In this document: in pieces, positions 20,060-30,479 of the stretch
How the letters are laid out: each line of letters starts with the position of its first letter
Position numbering within the stretch: the stretch's first letter is position 1
Assembly (NCBI GenBank): GCA_040285825.1
Contig: JAUPSS010000004.1
Span: 372,001-436,000, forward strand
DNA from: Eukaryota sp. TZLM1-RC
Lineage: Eukaryota > Metamonada: BaSk clade
Direction of reading: 5' to 3'
Length of the DNA stretch: 64,000 bases
Position numbers and translations under genes: made by a program
Notes under the pieces: generated by a model
What the model was told of the DNA's origin: nothing
What the model saw: the letters and a program-made list of their open reading frames with translations, nothing else
Database searches by the model: none

Positions 20060-20903
20060 TTATTATTTATTAATTATGACCAACAAGCGTTCAAGTTTCT
20101 TGGATGTTGGCTAGGTAATTTGGATGAAATTTATTCCCAGTTGAACAATTAATTAGGGAATTTTGACAAGGATCTTAATTTTATTGCTGAATGTGATGTT
20201 GAAAAATACATCAAATTTTTTCTTTTAAAAAATTTCTATTCTGGAAGATTCACTCATATTTGAAGGTCAACTTCTCCTTCAGTATCCCTTGATTTTTGTA
20301 TATTTTTCAACAAACTTCAGGTCAAATTTTTTTTCTTTATTGGAGGTAAATGAATCTTTAATTCGAAGCCATGTATTTTGTTCTGCTGAATTGGGTGAAA
20401 TTGCTGTCACTGAATCTTCGATTTTATGTAAAGCAACTTTTTGAGGAGGTGGAAAATATTTCATTTTGAATTTTCCAAAGTTGCCCTTATGATGTTCATT
20501 TGAACCATGGTGAATCAAATTTTTATTTAAATCAACTTCAAATTCAATTAGATAATTTGCCTAGTGATATCTGGATTCAGTGTTTTCCTCAAAATGTTCA
20601 AGAAATTCCCAACCGATCACTCCCAAATTTACGTCTTTGTTAAAAAAAGCTTCAGCACCATCTGGTTAAATTATATGAAGGTTTGGATTATGAAGTAAGA
20701 CTTGGCTTGGCCAAAACTAAAAATCCCGCTTTCGGTAATTTTTTAAAGGATATTCGTGATAGTTCTGCTGCTGCTGCTTTAGTAACTCAAATTCCCTCTG
20801 TTTTTGGACTTTTGTTAAAAAACAATGAATGGCTTCTAAACATGCGTTTTCGTTGTTTTCTGTGGCCAAACAATTTGCCCAATCATTTAACTTGTAAATC
20901 GAG
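20060..20903 (+). pseudogene. LINE-C host copy, first part
   Basis: The plus strand carries thumb-region remnants (an EKYIKFFLLKNF-like stretch near 20190) and then a frame with RLGLAKTKNPAFGNFLKD (about 20700) and MRFRCFLWPNNLPNHLTC (about 20840-20893). These match the pre-knuckle region of LINE-A at 10320-10520. The part between 20270 and 20520 is less clear. The copy is interrupted at 20904 by a LINE-C element on the other strand and resumes at 22430. Confidence 0.75.
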
Positions 20904-20933
20904 TTTTTTTTAAAATTTAATTTTTTTCTAAAC

Positions 20934-22290
20934 CTATAAATCAACATCTAAAAAATCCATCTCTCCCAAAACAAAAACACTAGATGCAACTCTCTCATAG
21001 TGAGATCCAAGAGAAAGCAAAGCATCAGAAACCATCTTCAACATCCCCTTAAAAATAGAAAACACAATTCTATTTTGCCAAAACAATTTGTTGAAATTTC
21101 TGCCAGTTCTTCTCTTTACAATCATTTCAAAATCATCCAAAAAACGTAAAGCAGTTGGTGCAAGTGAACCAAAAAGGGAAAATACAAATGGATACAAATT
21201 GTATTTTGCATGCTGTAGACTGGCCAATTTGGACAAAGGTTCATTGTATTTTTTGAATTTAAAATTTTCAGCATTTGAAAGGGGATTATGAATTTCAGAA
21301 TTAACAAGCCTTTCATTTGAGGCATTACAAGGATCAACAGACATTACATCCAATAAAATGAAGCTTCCATCTAATCCAGGTAATATGACATCACCTCTAT
21401 TATTCTTATGAAAATCATTTTCAGCATCAAACAGATTTGACAACAGAGGTTCCAAGAAGGATTCAATTCTATGAGATTTACACATACAATATAACTGGTC
21501 TCTGACAGCATCATGAACCTTGCTTCTAAAAGTAATAAAATGTTTACAATTTAACAAATGAGTAGTTGTAATTTCTCGAGAACATTTACAAATTAAATTA
21601 TGAGGTAAATTATCAGGCCAGATAAAGGAACGAAATTGCTTCTCGCTTTACAGAATTAAAAGCATTTTTAAAGTCGAGATTAAAAATAAAATTATTTTCC
21701 TCTGCATTAAAAAAGGTATCAGAGGCAATAGCAGCAACCGAAGCACCATCAATTGTTTTGATTCCAAATTGATGAGGATTCAAAAATGTAGAAGCTTTGT
21801 CTTTGACACGATCGAAGACAATTGATGCCAGCAAACGAGAAAGAGATTCACCAACAGCAATTGGGCGTATTCCATCAGGTTTGATTCCGTTTCCAGGCTT
21901 TACTAAAGCAATCAGACGTGCTGCGAGTAATTCAAATGGAGGATTAATTTTCAAAACAATTAATTGTTGAAAATAATGGGCTAGATCATCAGCAATTTCG
22001 GGAACATTGGAACACGCTATTTTTAAGAGATCAAAAGAAATTCCAGATGGACCTGCTGCTTTCCCCTTTGGTAATTTTTGAATAGCTTTAAGAACTTCAA
22101 TTGCAGTAATAGGATTTTCAATCCAAAAAGGACACACATCAGGCTTGCTGCACTTGAAATTTTCTTGAAGATGCAACTTTTGAAGTTTTTCAAGGGTATC
22201 AGAGTTTGCATCAGCCAAAGAAGAGGAAAACAAAGACTGCTTTGCGGCACCATAACGACCACGTAAGCACAATTTTCGGCAAATTTTTGA
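20934..22290 (-). pseudogene. LINE-C element with internal RT deletion
   Basis: From 22290 downwards the frame has GKAAGPSGISFDLLK, GIRPIAVGESLSRL and FNLDFKNAFNSVKREAI (RT motifs 1, 2 and A). At about 21640 it jumps directly to the pre-knuckle sequence IWPDNLPHNLICKC, losing motif B, YMDD and the thumb. The CxC-x7-H-x4-C knuckle (about 21550-21595) and the nuclease core RGDVILPG followed by ILLDVMSVD (about 21345-21400) follow, and the frame ends at 20934. Without the catalytic palm it is not autonomous. The clean junction looks like one deletion or template switch. Confidence 0.8.
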
Positions 22291-22378
22291 ATTTACAATT
22301 TTTGTTTTTCGAAATTTTTTCTTAAAATAATTTTTGTTTTTCTAGCAAAATATTTTCAGAAGGATGAAATATTCCACT

Positions 22379-22430
22379 TATTATATTATTATTATTATAT
22401 TATATTATTATATTATTATTATTATATTAT
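22379..22430. repeat. TTA/TAT microsatellite at the 5' end of the nested LINE
   Basis: About 52 bases of irregular ATT/TTATAT repeats lie exactly between the truncated 5' end of the minus-strand LINE and the second copy of the 13-bp direct repeat. It may be non-templated filler from the insertion event or a later expansion. Confidence 0.85.
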
Positions 22431-23003
22431 TGTAAATCGAGTAGATTCCTTTTTAGAGCCGTTGTTATCAAAATTAATTCTTGATGATCCCAATATTGAC
22501 AGTACGCGTTACAACAGAGCTTCTATGGGTCTGACTAGAGGTGATCTAGTTGTTCCTGGTTTAAATGGTAGTTTTACTATTTTAGACGCCATGTCTATTG
22601 ACCCTTGTAATTCCTCTAACGAACATCTCATTTACTCAGATGTAAATAATCCTCTTCTTGCAGGCGAAAAATATAAAATTGCTAAATATGCAAAACCCAT
22701 TTCCTCGATTAATGAAAATTCTCATGCTCAATACAATTTATGTCGCTTTGTTTTTTCTTTGCTTTGATCTCTAGGCAAGGTTGTTATGGCTTTCCTTGAA
22801 GATTTTGTTGTGTTGGTAAAGGAAAGAACTGGAAGAATTTTCAATCGCGGTTACTGGCAAAACAGGATTGTATTTTCTATTTTTAGGGGAATGGTAAAAC
22901 TAATTTCTGATTCACTCTTCTTTTGGGAAATTTTCTGAATCTTTGGCAATTAATTGTTTTGATGTAGGGAAGGCAGATTTTGAGGATGTGGAGTTTTAGT
23001 TTT
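22430..23003 (+). pseudogene. LINE-C host copy, second part (endonuclease and C-terminus)
   Basis: The frame 22462-22767 has RVDSFLEPLLSKL just before it, then LTRGDLVVPGLNGSFTILD and AMSIDPCN (the RLE core) and AQYNLCRFVFSL. A TGA at 22765 breaks it. The tail then continues in readable pieces (RTGRIFN, NRIVFSIFRGM) to ADFEDVEF and a stop near 23001. It is the downstream half of the element at 20060-20903. Confidence 0.8.
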
Positions 23004-23591
23004 TTTATGTATTCATTTTTTTTGTTGAAGGAACACAATATATCGTGTCAAAAAAATCAAAAATATCGTGTCAAAAATCAAGCAAAATGCAAATTAATAT
23101 TGTATAGAGTCTTTACAACAATATACGCAAGTTGTGAATCCTTGTATTTGGGACAATCAAAAGTCTGTCCATCAGATTTGACTGAGCCTTATGTAGGTTC
23201 TTCTATCATGAAGCGCTCGTTTGGTAATCCAATTGATAATAGAGTGCTCGATATCGATTTTACTGATCTCTCATTTACGGGCCCAAACGGTACATACGAA
23301 GAATTATCGGTTTACCGACTATTTATAGGTCTATTTGTCGATGTTCCGGATGCAGGATGGAGAGAGCTCCCAACTGGGTTTTCTTATCACAATAATAGCG
23401 TATACGGATTTGCATGGCATATCAATCAACAAGATGATAAGGTGTTTCTGCAGATGGTCACTGCTGATCTTTACCCAAATGTAAAAAAAGATTTTTATTG
23501 TACAAACTTCACTCGAAAACACGAACCCTTATACTGTTCAGATATAGATCAGTTTGTTGAGGTGAATGATAATCAAGGAGAACAGATTTAG
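22986..23591 (+). CDS. Hypothetical extracellular-type protein, start uncertain
   Basis: The open frame overlaps the last codons of the LINE at its 5' end, so the true start must be further in or was lost to the LINE insertion. From about 23120 onward the sequence looks like a real protein: four cysteines, three N-glycosylation sequons (NGT, NNS, NFT), and balanced composition (for example WRELPTGFSYHNN and YGFAWHINQQDD). A Met near 23010 precedes a weak hydrophobic stretch. I do not recognise the family. It is probably a secreted or lumenal protein or its 3' remnant. Confidence 0.4.
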   Translation: MWSFSFFMYSFFLLKEHNISCQKNQKYRVKNQAKCKLILYRVFTTIYASCESLYLGQSKVCPSDLTEPYVGSSIMKRSFGNPIDNRVLDIDFTDLSFTGPNGTYEELSVYRLFIGLFVDVPDAGWRELPTGFSYHNNSVYGFAWHINQQDDKVFLQMVTADLYPNVKKDFYCTNFTRKHEPLYCSDIDQFVEVNDNQGEQI

Positions 23592-23944
23592 TAACCATTG
23601 GACTAGAATGCAATTGTTCAAATACAATACGTAGATAGTAATGAATATTAAATGAAAGCATTGCAGTAAAAAGATTAGAACACAAGCACAGTAATGATAA
23701 AATTTAAGCATATATGATGACTTATCTCATGTTGACTCATCTGCATACAAAGGTTCATTTAACCACAGTAATGATAAAATTCAAGCATTTATGATGATGT
23801 CATCCCTCACGTTGACAAAACATGTTGCTACATCTTTGAGTTCACTGTTAGAAGAAACAGAACACATGAAAAACCCAAGAACGATTGTATGGAAAAGAAA
23901 CACTGTTTTATTTACAAATCGATAACATTTACAATAATAATTAA
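23592..23944. other. Intergenic region
   Basis: Short AT-rich region between two convergent genes. It includes a repeated phrase, CACAGTAATGATAAAATT-AAGCA, at about 23687 and 23764. No gene is seen. Confidence 0.45.
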
Positions 23945-24532
23945 TCAAATGTGATTGTACAACCATTGTCTAAGCTGATCAACACTATCAGTATCAATAG
24001 CACAAAGGTTCATAGTAGCCCACTTCCTCTTAAAACTATCCAGTCCTAAGATGCCCCTAATTTGATCACATGGAACGAAACCCTCACAATCTTTTTTGTT
24101 GACAACAACCATCATTTTGCAGTTTTTGCTCAGATCAGATGACTCGTCAACCATAATGAGTTCATCCAAAGCTTCTTTGAAACGATCAGGTTTTGAGCCG
24201 TCAATAACAAAGCAGATTAGCTTTGTAGAGTGGAAATAGTGTCGCCATAATGGTCTAATTGGTCTTTGGCCTCCAACATCATACACAGTTACAACTTTGT
24301 TATAACCAAGTGTTACATTTTCAACGTTAAAACCGATTGTGGAAGGCATATCATAGATCTCGTTATCTTTGAGCATATACAACAGCACGGACTTGCCTGA
24401 GTTATCCAACCCTATGAATGTCACTTTGGGAGCATCAAATCTTTTGTAAAAAGATCTGCGCAAGATCAATACGACGATAACATAGGACAACAACCCAATG
24501 AAGAGAGAAGTCAAAACAAGTGCAACAACCAT
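23945..24532 (-). CDS. Arf/Arl-family small GTPase with N-terminal membrane anchor
   Basis: A complete 195-residue ORF with ATG at 24532. Residues 2-24 form one hydrophobic helix followed by RRSFYKR. The GTPase domain has all Arf signatures: GLDNSGKS (41-48), PSTIGFNVE (63-71), DVGGQ (85-89) followed by RPLWRHYF, NKKD (145-148) and a CAID segment as G5. Arf proteins normally have an N-terminal myristoylated glycine and amphipathic helix; here position 2 is Val and a transmembrane helix takes that place, as in the SRP receptor beta subunit and ARL10-like proteins. The RPLWRHYF and TIGFNVE motifs favour Arf/Arl. A role at an endomembrane is likely; the exact compartment is not visible. Confidence 0.85.
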   Translation of the reverse strand: MVVALVLTSLFIGLLSYVIVVLILRRSFYKRFDAPKVTFIGLDNSGKSVLLYMLKDNEIYDMPSTIGFNVENVTLGYNKVVTVYDVGGQRPIRPLWRHYFHSTKLICFVIDGSKPDRFKEALDELIMVDESSDLSKNCKMMVVVNKKDCEGFVPCDQIRGILGLDSFKRKWATMNLCAIDTDSVDQLRQWLYNHI

Positions 24533-25315
24533 TGTTTTGAGAGAAATTCTGATGTTATCAACCTCTCAGAATGACGCTAACAGTATTGTCAATATTCATT
24601 CTTATACGTTCTTGTTAGTGTTGTGACCCACTTATAACACACACTGATGTAAGTGTAACGTTGCTCATCCGTCCAGTAACGTGTCCTTCAATTTATTGTA
24701 ACTGGTACAAACTTCAATTGTTTGAATTTGTATAAAAATGAATTTTTTAAATTATTGTGTCATATATATCAATATTTAATTAACCAACTCAATTGTTTCT
24801 TGTCAATGATGTATAAACAACAAAACATCACTATCACAATTTGAATAACCTACTTTTCTGAACACTGGTTCCTTGATTCAGTCTGTTTATCCCACCACCT
24901 TCTTGGCATAAGTTTCCAGGTGATGAAATCTAATGCCTCATTCATGCCGTAACCTTTGGGTTGATGGCGAATTGTATCATTGGGAATCATGGTTTATAAG
25001 AACCATCATTTATATCTCTCTAAATGTTTTATTCAAATGTTAGCCATTGCATTAAATATGAATTTAATTATTTTTTTGCTTTTTATTTTTAAAATTGCAA
25101 TTCACCTGTCTTCAAATTGCAAAACAGAAACCGAAAAACAAGTACATGCACAAATCCACTAATTGATTGATTATCTTTTTAATTAAGAACAAACAGAAAC
25201 GTTCCATCTGACTGAAACCTGATTCACTGTCTAGTTCTTGTTATGTGGTGTTGAAAATTCACAATATCCTTGAATTGTAAATTTCAAACTAAAAAAATGA
25301 AATTAATTGATAAAT
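24533..25315. other. Intergenic region
   Basis: Contains the 5' flank of the GTPase gene and the 3' flank of the membrane protein gene. A 60-codon plus-strand frame (24980-25162) is hydrophobic but has no other support. Nothing else is recognised. Confidence 0.45.
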
Positions 25316-26332
25316 TTACATAAAACTTGAATAGGCCAAAATATCCAAGTCCTCATCACTATCGTCACTTGAAGTTTCGTCTGAATTCCCCTCATTTATT
25401 GGAGGATGATTGATATTTTTGACAATTGTGTACCTATAACTACCAGAAGAAGACATAATCCTTTGTTTTTTCCAACAAGATTTAAAAACAAAAAACAGTT
25501 GACACACGAGAAACACTCCAAATAATCCAACTAAAACCCATAATAATAGTGGTACTTTTGCTTGAAACTCGGTACTAGCTTCACCTCCATCGTCCTCTAC
25601 ACAGAGTTCATCATCACCTTGTACTAATTTTTTGAAACCATTTATACAAGAGCAAAGACCCAAGTCAGAAGGAAAAGCAAAAGGGCCACAATCAAAAATA
25701 AAGATGTGGTCTTCATCAGTCTCAATGCTGACGTCATCATTATGACCCATAGTGATACACTTTCCGTTTAAGTGAGAAAAAACTTCAAGAGAATTGCAAG
25801 TAGGAATTGGCTTGCACTGAAATGTTGAATAGTCAAAATAATCACCATCTTCACAGTGAATGGTGCAAATGCCACTGTCACTCAACACCATATCTCCTGG
25901 ACAATGAGGAACACAGAGAGTGTGATTGAACAAGGAAAATCCGGGTACACATGCAGGAGTATCTGGAAAATATGACATAGGATGGGGGGTGGGATTGGAT
26001 GAGGAAATGTTATAAGAGAAACGGGGAGAGTATGATTGAGTGGAGAGGGAATAAGATATTTCAAAAAAAGAATCCGTGGGAAAAGAGAGGTAGAATCGGT
26101 AAAGAGAAGATGTGGATGAAGAGGCTAGCGATAAGGAGAAACGACTGCATCGGTGAGGATTGAAATGGCAGACTTCATGTGGTGTAAGATGCACTTGATC
26201 GGACCCTTGAGGTATTGAAACATCAATGTAAATTAGTGAAGAAGAGATGACACCTATATCAATGGGTATTGGTGGTATAATTGTAGAAAGGGTAAGGGTG
26301 CAAAAGAGCAGAAGCAGAGTCAAGTTGACCAT
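25316..26332 (-). CDS. Type I membrane protein with cysteine-rich ectodomain
   Basis: The first ATG in frame is at 26332 (338 residues) and starts a classic signal peptide (MVNLTLLLLFCTLTLS). The ectodomain has a Ser/Tyr/Phe-rich first half and a cysteine-rich second half with short CVPGFSLFN, CVPHCPGDM, CTIHCEDG and CSCINGFKK units resembling EGF-like or furin-like knots. A single membrane helix (VPLLLWVLVGLFGVFLVCQL) follows at about residues 256-277. The cytoplasmic tail is basic, then Ser/Asp/Glu-rich. It could be a surface receptor or adhesion-type protein; family not identified. A Fanzor relic lies immediately upstream, its end about 60 bases before the start codon. Confidence 0.7.
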   Translation of the reverse strand: MVNLTLLLLFCTLTLSTIIPPIPIDIGVISSSLIYIDVSIPQGSDQVHLTPHEVCHFNPHRCSRFSLSLASSSTSSLYRFYLSFPTDSFFEISYSLSTQSYSPRFSYNISSSNPTPHPMSYFPDTPACVPGFSLFNHTLCVPHCPGDMVLSDSGICTIHCEDGDYFDYSTFQCKPIPTCNSLEVFSHLNGKCITMGHNDDVSIETDEDHIFIFDCGPFAFPSDLGLCSCINGFKKLVQGDDELCVEDDGGEASTEFQAKVPLLLWVLVGLFGVFLVCQLFFVFKSCWKKQRIMSSSGSYRYTIVKNINHPPINEGNSDETSSDDSDEDLDILAYSSFM

Positions 26333-26379
26333 ATAAAAAATGGAATTATACAATATTTCAGTGAATGAAAAGTATATGA

Positions 26380-27584
26380 TCAATTTGGTGTATGGAATAA
26401 TTACAAAAACTATCTACTACACAGATACTGAGGCCTTTCACTACCACTCGTTCTGACTTCAGCAATTGCAAACATATTCAGACAAGCCAGCTTATTTCTA
26501 TTGAAAAGCTTTGTTGAGCCTTTGTTACTGAGTTTGCAATTCTCACTATTACAAGCTAATAAACCATGAAATGTAGTAACAGGATTCATTTCTCTTCTAT
26601 AGAATTCGGTATTTGTTACTCTCAAAAACGTAGCAAGCTTTTCAAAACAACCAGGACATTTTGCTGAAGTGAAAGCTTCATTAATCATCAATACTTCAAA
26701 TCCATTTCTTTTCAGAAATTGAATCCATCCAATGCCTGGGGTAGGTCTATGATGTTTCAAATTGTTGGAACCCTTTTTACCATAATCACCCAGTAGAATT
26801 AAAGTTTCTTTTGGATTGCCAAACTTCTGAACAAGGTTTTTTAACAAGCAACTTTAAGTCTTTTGCTTGTAAATAAAAGCTTACATTTTATAAATGCACC
26901 ACAACTCAAGACTGTAAAAGTCAATTGTCAAATCAATTTGCCGAAGTTTGACACCCACAAAGTTGGAAAAATCTATAAAAGTTGCTGAATTGGCAGCAAA
27001 CGCGGACAATACGTTGTTTGCATCTTCAATTGTCATTTCGTTAGACTCTATCATTTGGTTCCTGTCGTAATATACCTCAGTATACTTTATCGCCCATCGT
27101 TTTTGTTTATCACTCATCCTACTTTTCAAAGACCAGGACATCTGAGTCGTTCTCAACCATCTGTACTTCTTGTCTTGATTCATCACCAGACTATTTCTTT
27201 GCTGTTCAGTTTCATGTTCAGGCAACATGGCTAATTCTTGATCAGTCTTTTTACTCCCAAAATACAATAAATAACGTCTTCCAGGATTCCTTTGTCATGA
27301 AATGCAGCAACATCAACATCATGAATTTATAATTCTGAAATACCGGCCATGTTGTCTGGCTTACAGTTCTGTCTTTGTAAATCCTGACGAACAAATTCTA
27401 CTGCAATATTAAATCCATCTGTTTGGATAATGTTGTTAAATTTATAGCTCTTCTGTTTGAACATTTGTTGGTTTAAATCCAGATTACTAGAACAAAGGTC
27501 AAATTACTCAGGTGGTTTGAATTCTATAATGTGGGCTATTGTATTGGACATTTTCAGCGTCGGTGTAGATGATAAATCATCCAT
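26380..27584 (-). pseudogene. Fanzor/TnpB-like nuclease, longer but broken copy
   Basis: Reading down from an ATG at 27584: a frame with one TAA (PPE*FDL) runs into FNNIIQTDGFNIAVEF (TDG at about 27414-27422), a segment typical of Fanzor proteins before the RuvC-I region. A stop near 27327 and a frame change lead to the 26881-27267 frame, with KKYRWLRTTQMSW. After another break the 26410-26847 frame has LILLGDYGKKGSNN, INEAFTSAKCPGC (RuvC-II Glu plus zinc ribbon), CNSENC and NRNKLACLNMFAIAE. The last motif has Asn for the usual RuvC-III Asp. A recognisable DPG-type RuvC-I motif was not found. Gene remnant, not functional. Confidence 0.65.
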
Positions 27585-27956
27585 TTATGTTTGTCTAACA
27601 ATTATCCATATTGTTCTTGTGTCAATAAGAAAATGTCCAGGGCCTCAAGTGGTTGAAACAGGAGAAATATGATATTGATGCATAAAGATTATTGTAGTAA
27701 AGAGATAGGCATATGTTGATGGAAAAACAGTGTTGTTAGATTTTTTTTAATTGACTGTTGGGTGAAAGTTTCAGGTTAAAGCAATAATGTTGCCTAAAGG
27801 CTATTGTAGTAAAGGAATGTCTGATTTACTTTTTATTCATCTGATATAAGCATTAGGGCGCCAACACTGCTTCTTCCCTTTTTCTAAATCAATCAGCTTA
27901 TATGAATATTAAACATAGCTATTTCAAATAACTAAATAATCTATACAAACACAGAA
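27585..27956. other. Intergenic region
   Basis: No gene is seen. A plus-strand frame covering 27457-27672 is antisense to the Fanzor relic and has no support. Confidence 0.4.
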
Positions 27957-28620
27957 TTAGCTACGTTTCCTAATTCTATTACTACTTTTTAGCCTCTGAG
28001 AAAACGTAGACTCATGGGAGGCAGCTTTACGTTGGCTAGTGGTACACTTTCCAATTCTCTTGTTATCCCTACTAAATAACTGATAAGCTTCGGAATTTTT
28101 TACCGAATGGAGAGGCTCTTCTGTTGTCTCACCGTCAAACCATTGAACAGTACAGAAACTACCTGAATCAGAACTATATTCTGAAAGGATTTTCTCTTTA
28201 ACGTGTATTTCAATAATTTTTTTTTGGCAAAAACCAGAATATCTAGAAAAAGGCCATGTTCCCAGATGACAACTTCTCTCCATCTCGGTGAAAGTTGATT
28301 GAGTACATCAATTGCTGTATCATCTGGAACAACGGGATATGGTAATTTATATCAATTTAATCTATTCTTTAAAACCTGTAACTCAAACTGCATTAAATTG
28401 TGATTAAGACAACAATGAGGTTGATAATTACAAATAAGGTTTAAAAACCTACGAAGCAAGGTTTTTTCATCAGAGAATATTTCTGCCTGAATTTCCATAG
28501 CAATGTCTGGTATTTTGCTGACTTGAGAACTTATTCTCAACATAAGTGAATATTTACTGTCCAAAAAGAAATTCGGGCGGTCAAACTTATTTACTTTTTT
28601 GTGAAAAAAAAACTTTTTGA
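27957..28620 (-). pseudogene. Eroded unknown protein with chromo-like C-terminal segment
   Basis: From about 28620 the minus strand reads an unbroken protein-like frame (28564-28352), passes one TGA, continues through KLPYPVVPDDTAIDVLNQL and SPRWREVV, then shifts to the 27957-28283 frame. Its end has FCTVQWFDGETTEEPLHSV and a basic tail, similar in layout to the tail of the pol copies in the tandem array (FCQVQWPGKKMTTEHMF). That similarity suggests a chromo-like domain and possible retrotransposon origin. The upstream part is not recognised. Confidence 0.4.
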
Positions 28621-29778
28621 CGGGTTGTCCGTTGTTACATCTTTTTTTGAACAGTTACGCCTCAAAGTCAGAAGGAGCTGCCACAGTGACTTTATTGAAG
28701 AAGATCAACTTAGGAACTTATTGATTACACATCAATCCGCTATCCAATTTAGAATACGTTTTAGGTTTTTGTTTTCTATGGATTGTGCTTATAAGACGAA
28801 TAAGTAATCTTTGTCATTGTTGCTTATTGGATACAAAACTTTTTCCTGGCTTCGAATTTTTGTAATGAAAAAAGCTTACCTCGATTTCAATGGTTTCTTC
28901 GGGTCATGAAGACAATTTCAGCTCTTTCGTGCCATCAAGAACGTCTCAAATTCAAAATGATTTCAATTACATCTTTTTTTGAAGATATTGAATTTTAGAT
29001 TGTAGTTTTAAAAATAAATAAAAAATATTTAATAAAATACTTGAGTTTAATGATGTCCAAGCTTTATAAGTAATTTATCAAGGATTGGCGTGGAGAATGT
29101 TGTTTCTTATGGGTTTTAATTTGTTTTTCTTTTTTTGTTTCTTCGTAGAAAATATAATGTTTTTTCAATTAACCTTAACTTTATCAACAAACACCAATTC
29201 AAACAACAAAATTGATTAGAGAGAGGCATTTGAAAAGGTTCAGCATTCATAAGTCTTTGCCTTATATTTGTTGCCACAAAATCTGTTTCATGTTTGTGAG
29301 ATGATTTTGCGTTTCCAAATATAAAAAGATCACCTATTTTAAACTTAAAAGAACAGACGTGTGGAATTATCAGCTAAAGTTCAATTATCATTATTAGTCA
29401 ATTTTGCAAATAGTTATATAGTCTGCTGCTGATGTTTCTCGACTCCTGATGTGAAGGGCAAAGTTGTAGTAATGGACAATATTGTTTCTGGTGAACCCTT
29501 TATTTTGATTGTTTCGGAATTCAATATTGAATTATATAAGTGTTATTTCCATCAAGGTAGAATCAGTGTGTCTTTATCTGATCAAAATCTGTGACAAATG
29601 AACCCCAAAATATCGATTATTTATTTATATATTTTTGTGTTGAATTTGATTGTTGTCATTGATTGTATTTATACTACCTACTTAAATGCTTCATTCACAA
29701 TGTATTTCCTTCTGATTCACTCTTATCTGTTCTTTATTTGTCATTTAATACCATTTATTTTGTATAAATGTGATTCAT
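28621..29778. other. Intergenic region with a short LINE 3' scrap
   Basis: Mostly AT-rich DNA. Bases 29033-29140 resemble 33174-33280 (shared TTTAATGATGTCCAAGCTTT and TTGGCGTGGAGAATGTTGT stretches) and so look like the end of the same LINE lineage, plus strand. A 64-codon hydrophobic frame at 29598-29792 runs into the inverted-repeat arm and is not called. No other feature seen. Confidence 0.45.
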
Positions 29779-29854
29779 GGTATGTTGTATAAATGGTCAT
29801 TGATACTAAGTCAAATTTGCAATTCTTGTACTCTAAAACTTACATGTTGTGTGA

Positions 29855-30170
29855 TCAACACCTAGTCACTAGCCTATGAATGACCCTTTGATTCTGCACC
29901 TGCGCCCTAATCATTTCCGCTAGAACTTGTTGAAAAGATGACTTTGTGAAGCCACCATCGTTTTCTCTTATAGTTGTCTCAGAAGACAATGCTCGCTCAA
30001 CCTCTCTCCCTTTATCGCACTCAGTTCCCGTTTGATACCGTGTTTGTTCTTGCAATGACCAAATGCCACGCCACACCACGTCCTCAGTGAATCGCTTTAA
30101 TACCTGCACTTTGGCCGCGCTGATTGACACCTTGATTGTCCATATGACCGATCGATCGGGTGTTCCAGAT
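29855..30170 (-). CDS. Small open frame of unknown function in the right arm
   Basis: The frame is open for about 100 codons and ends at 29855. It has no ATG near its start (the first candidate in frame is a GTG at 30130), so it may be an exon or fragment. The sequence is charged and predicted mostly helical (KVQVLKRFTEDVVWRGIW, FQQVLAEMIRAQVQNQ). Its partner in the left arm (2690-3012) is broken. It could be part of a retroelement Gag or a captured fragment; I do not recognise it. Confidence 0.35.
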
Positions 30171-30479
30171 TTACTGCTTTTAAATGTTTCGAACTTAATA
30201 CTCTTTTTATTTTGTTTTCTATTACCAATTAAGATCTGTTCTTATATTTTTTTGCTACTTCTAGTAAGACCAAGTATTCAAAGTAATTTCACAATCTTTT
30301 AAACTACCTTGAAGATCCAATTGCCAGTCCTTTTACTTCACCGAATTTGACTTGGTTTGGTGCTTGTTTGATCTTTTTCAAATCTAAATTTCTCACTATT
30401 ATTTTCTTGTTACGTTCTTTACTCAACTCAAATAACATTAACTCAGAACTACTGGGACTTCATTGATCCAATTGACTTC

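Larger units (their letters stand above)
20892..22442 (-). mobile_element. Nested LINE-C insertion flanked by a 13-bp direct repeat
   Basis: Bases 20892-20904 and 22430-22442 are the same 13 bases (TTGTAAATCGAGT). Between them lies a minus-strand LINE-C element whose 3' end begins with a T run at 20904, the complement of a poly(A) tail, as expected for target-primed insertion with target-site duplication. One caveat: when the host reading frame is joined across one repeat, about 45 residues between the CCHC knuckle and a later CKS motif are missing, so the host probably already had a deletion here, or one formed during insertion. Confidence 0.7.

Noticed and set aside
22379-22430. Telomere or centromere-like repeat
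   Set aside because: Too short and irregular; a simple ATT microsatellite.
23945-24532. Calling the GTPase SRP receptor beta outright
   Set aside because: The TIGFNVE and RPLWRHYF motifs are Arf/Arl-like; the anchor alone is not enough.
27457-27672. Possible second 2A-like motif (RKCPGPQ)
   Set aside because: Lacks D-x-E-x-N before PGP and lies antisense to the Fanzor relic.
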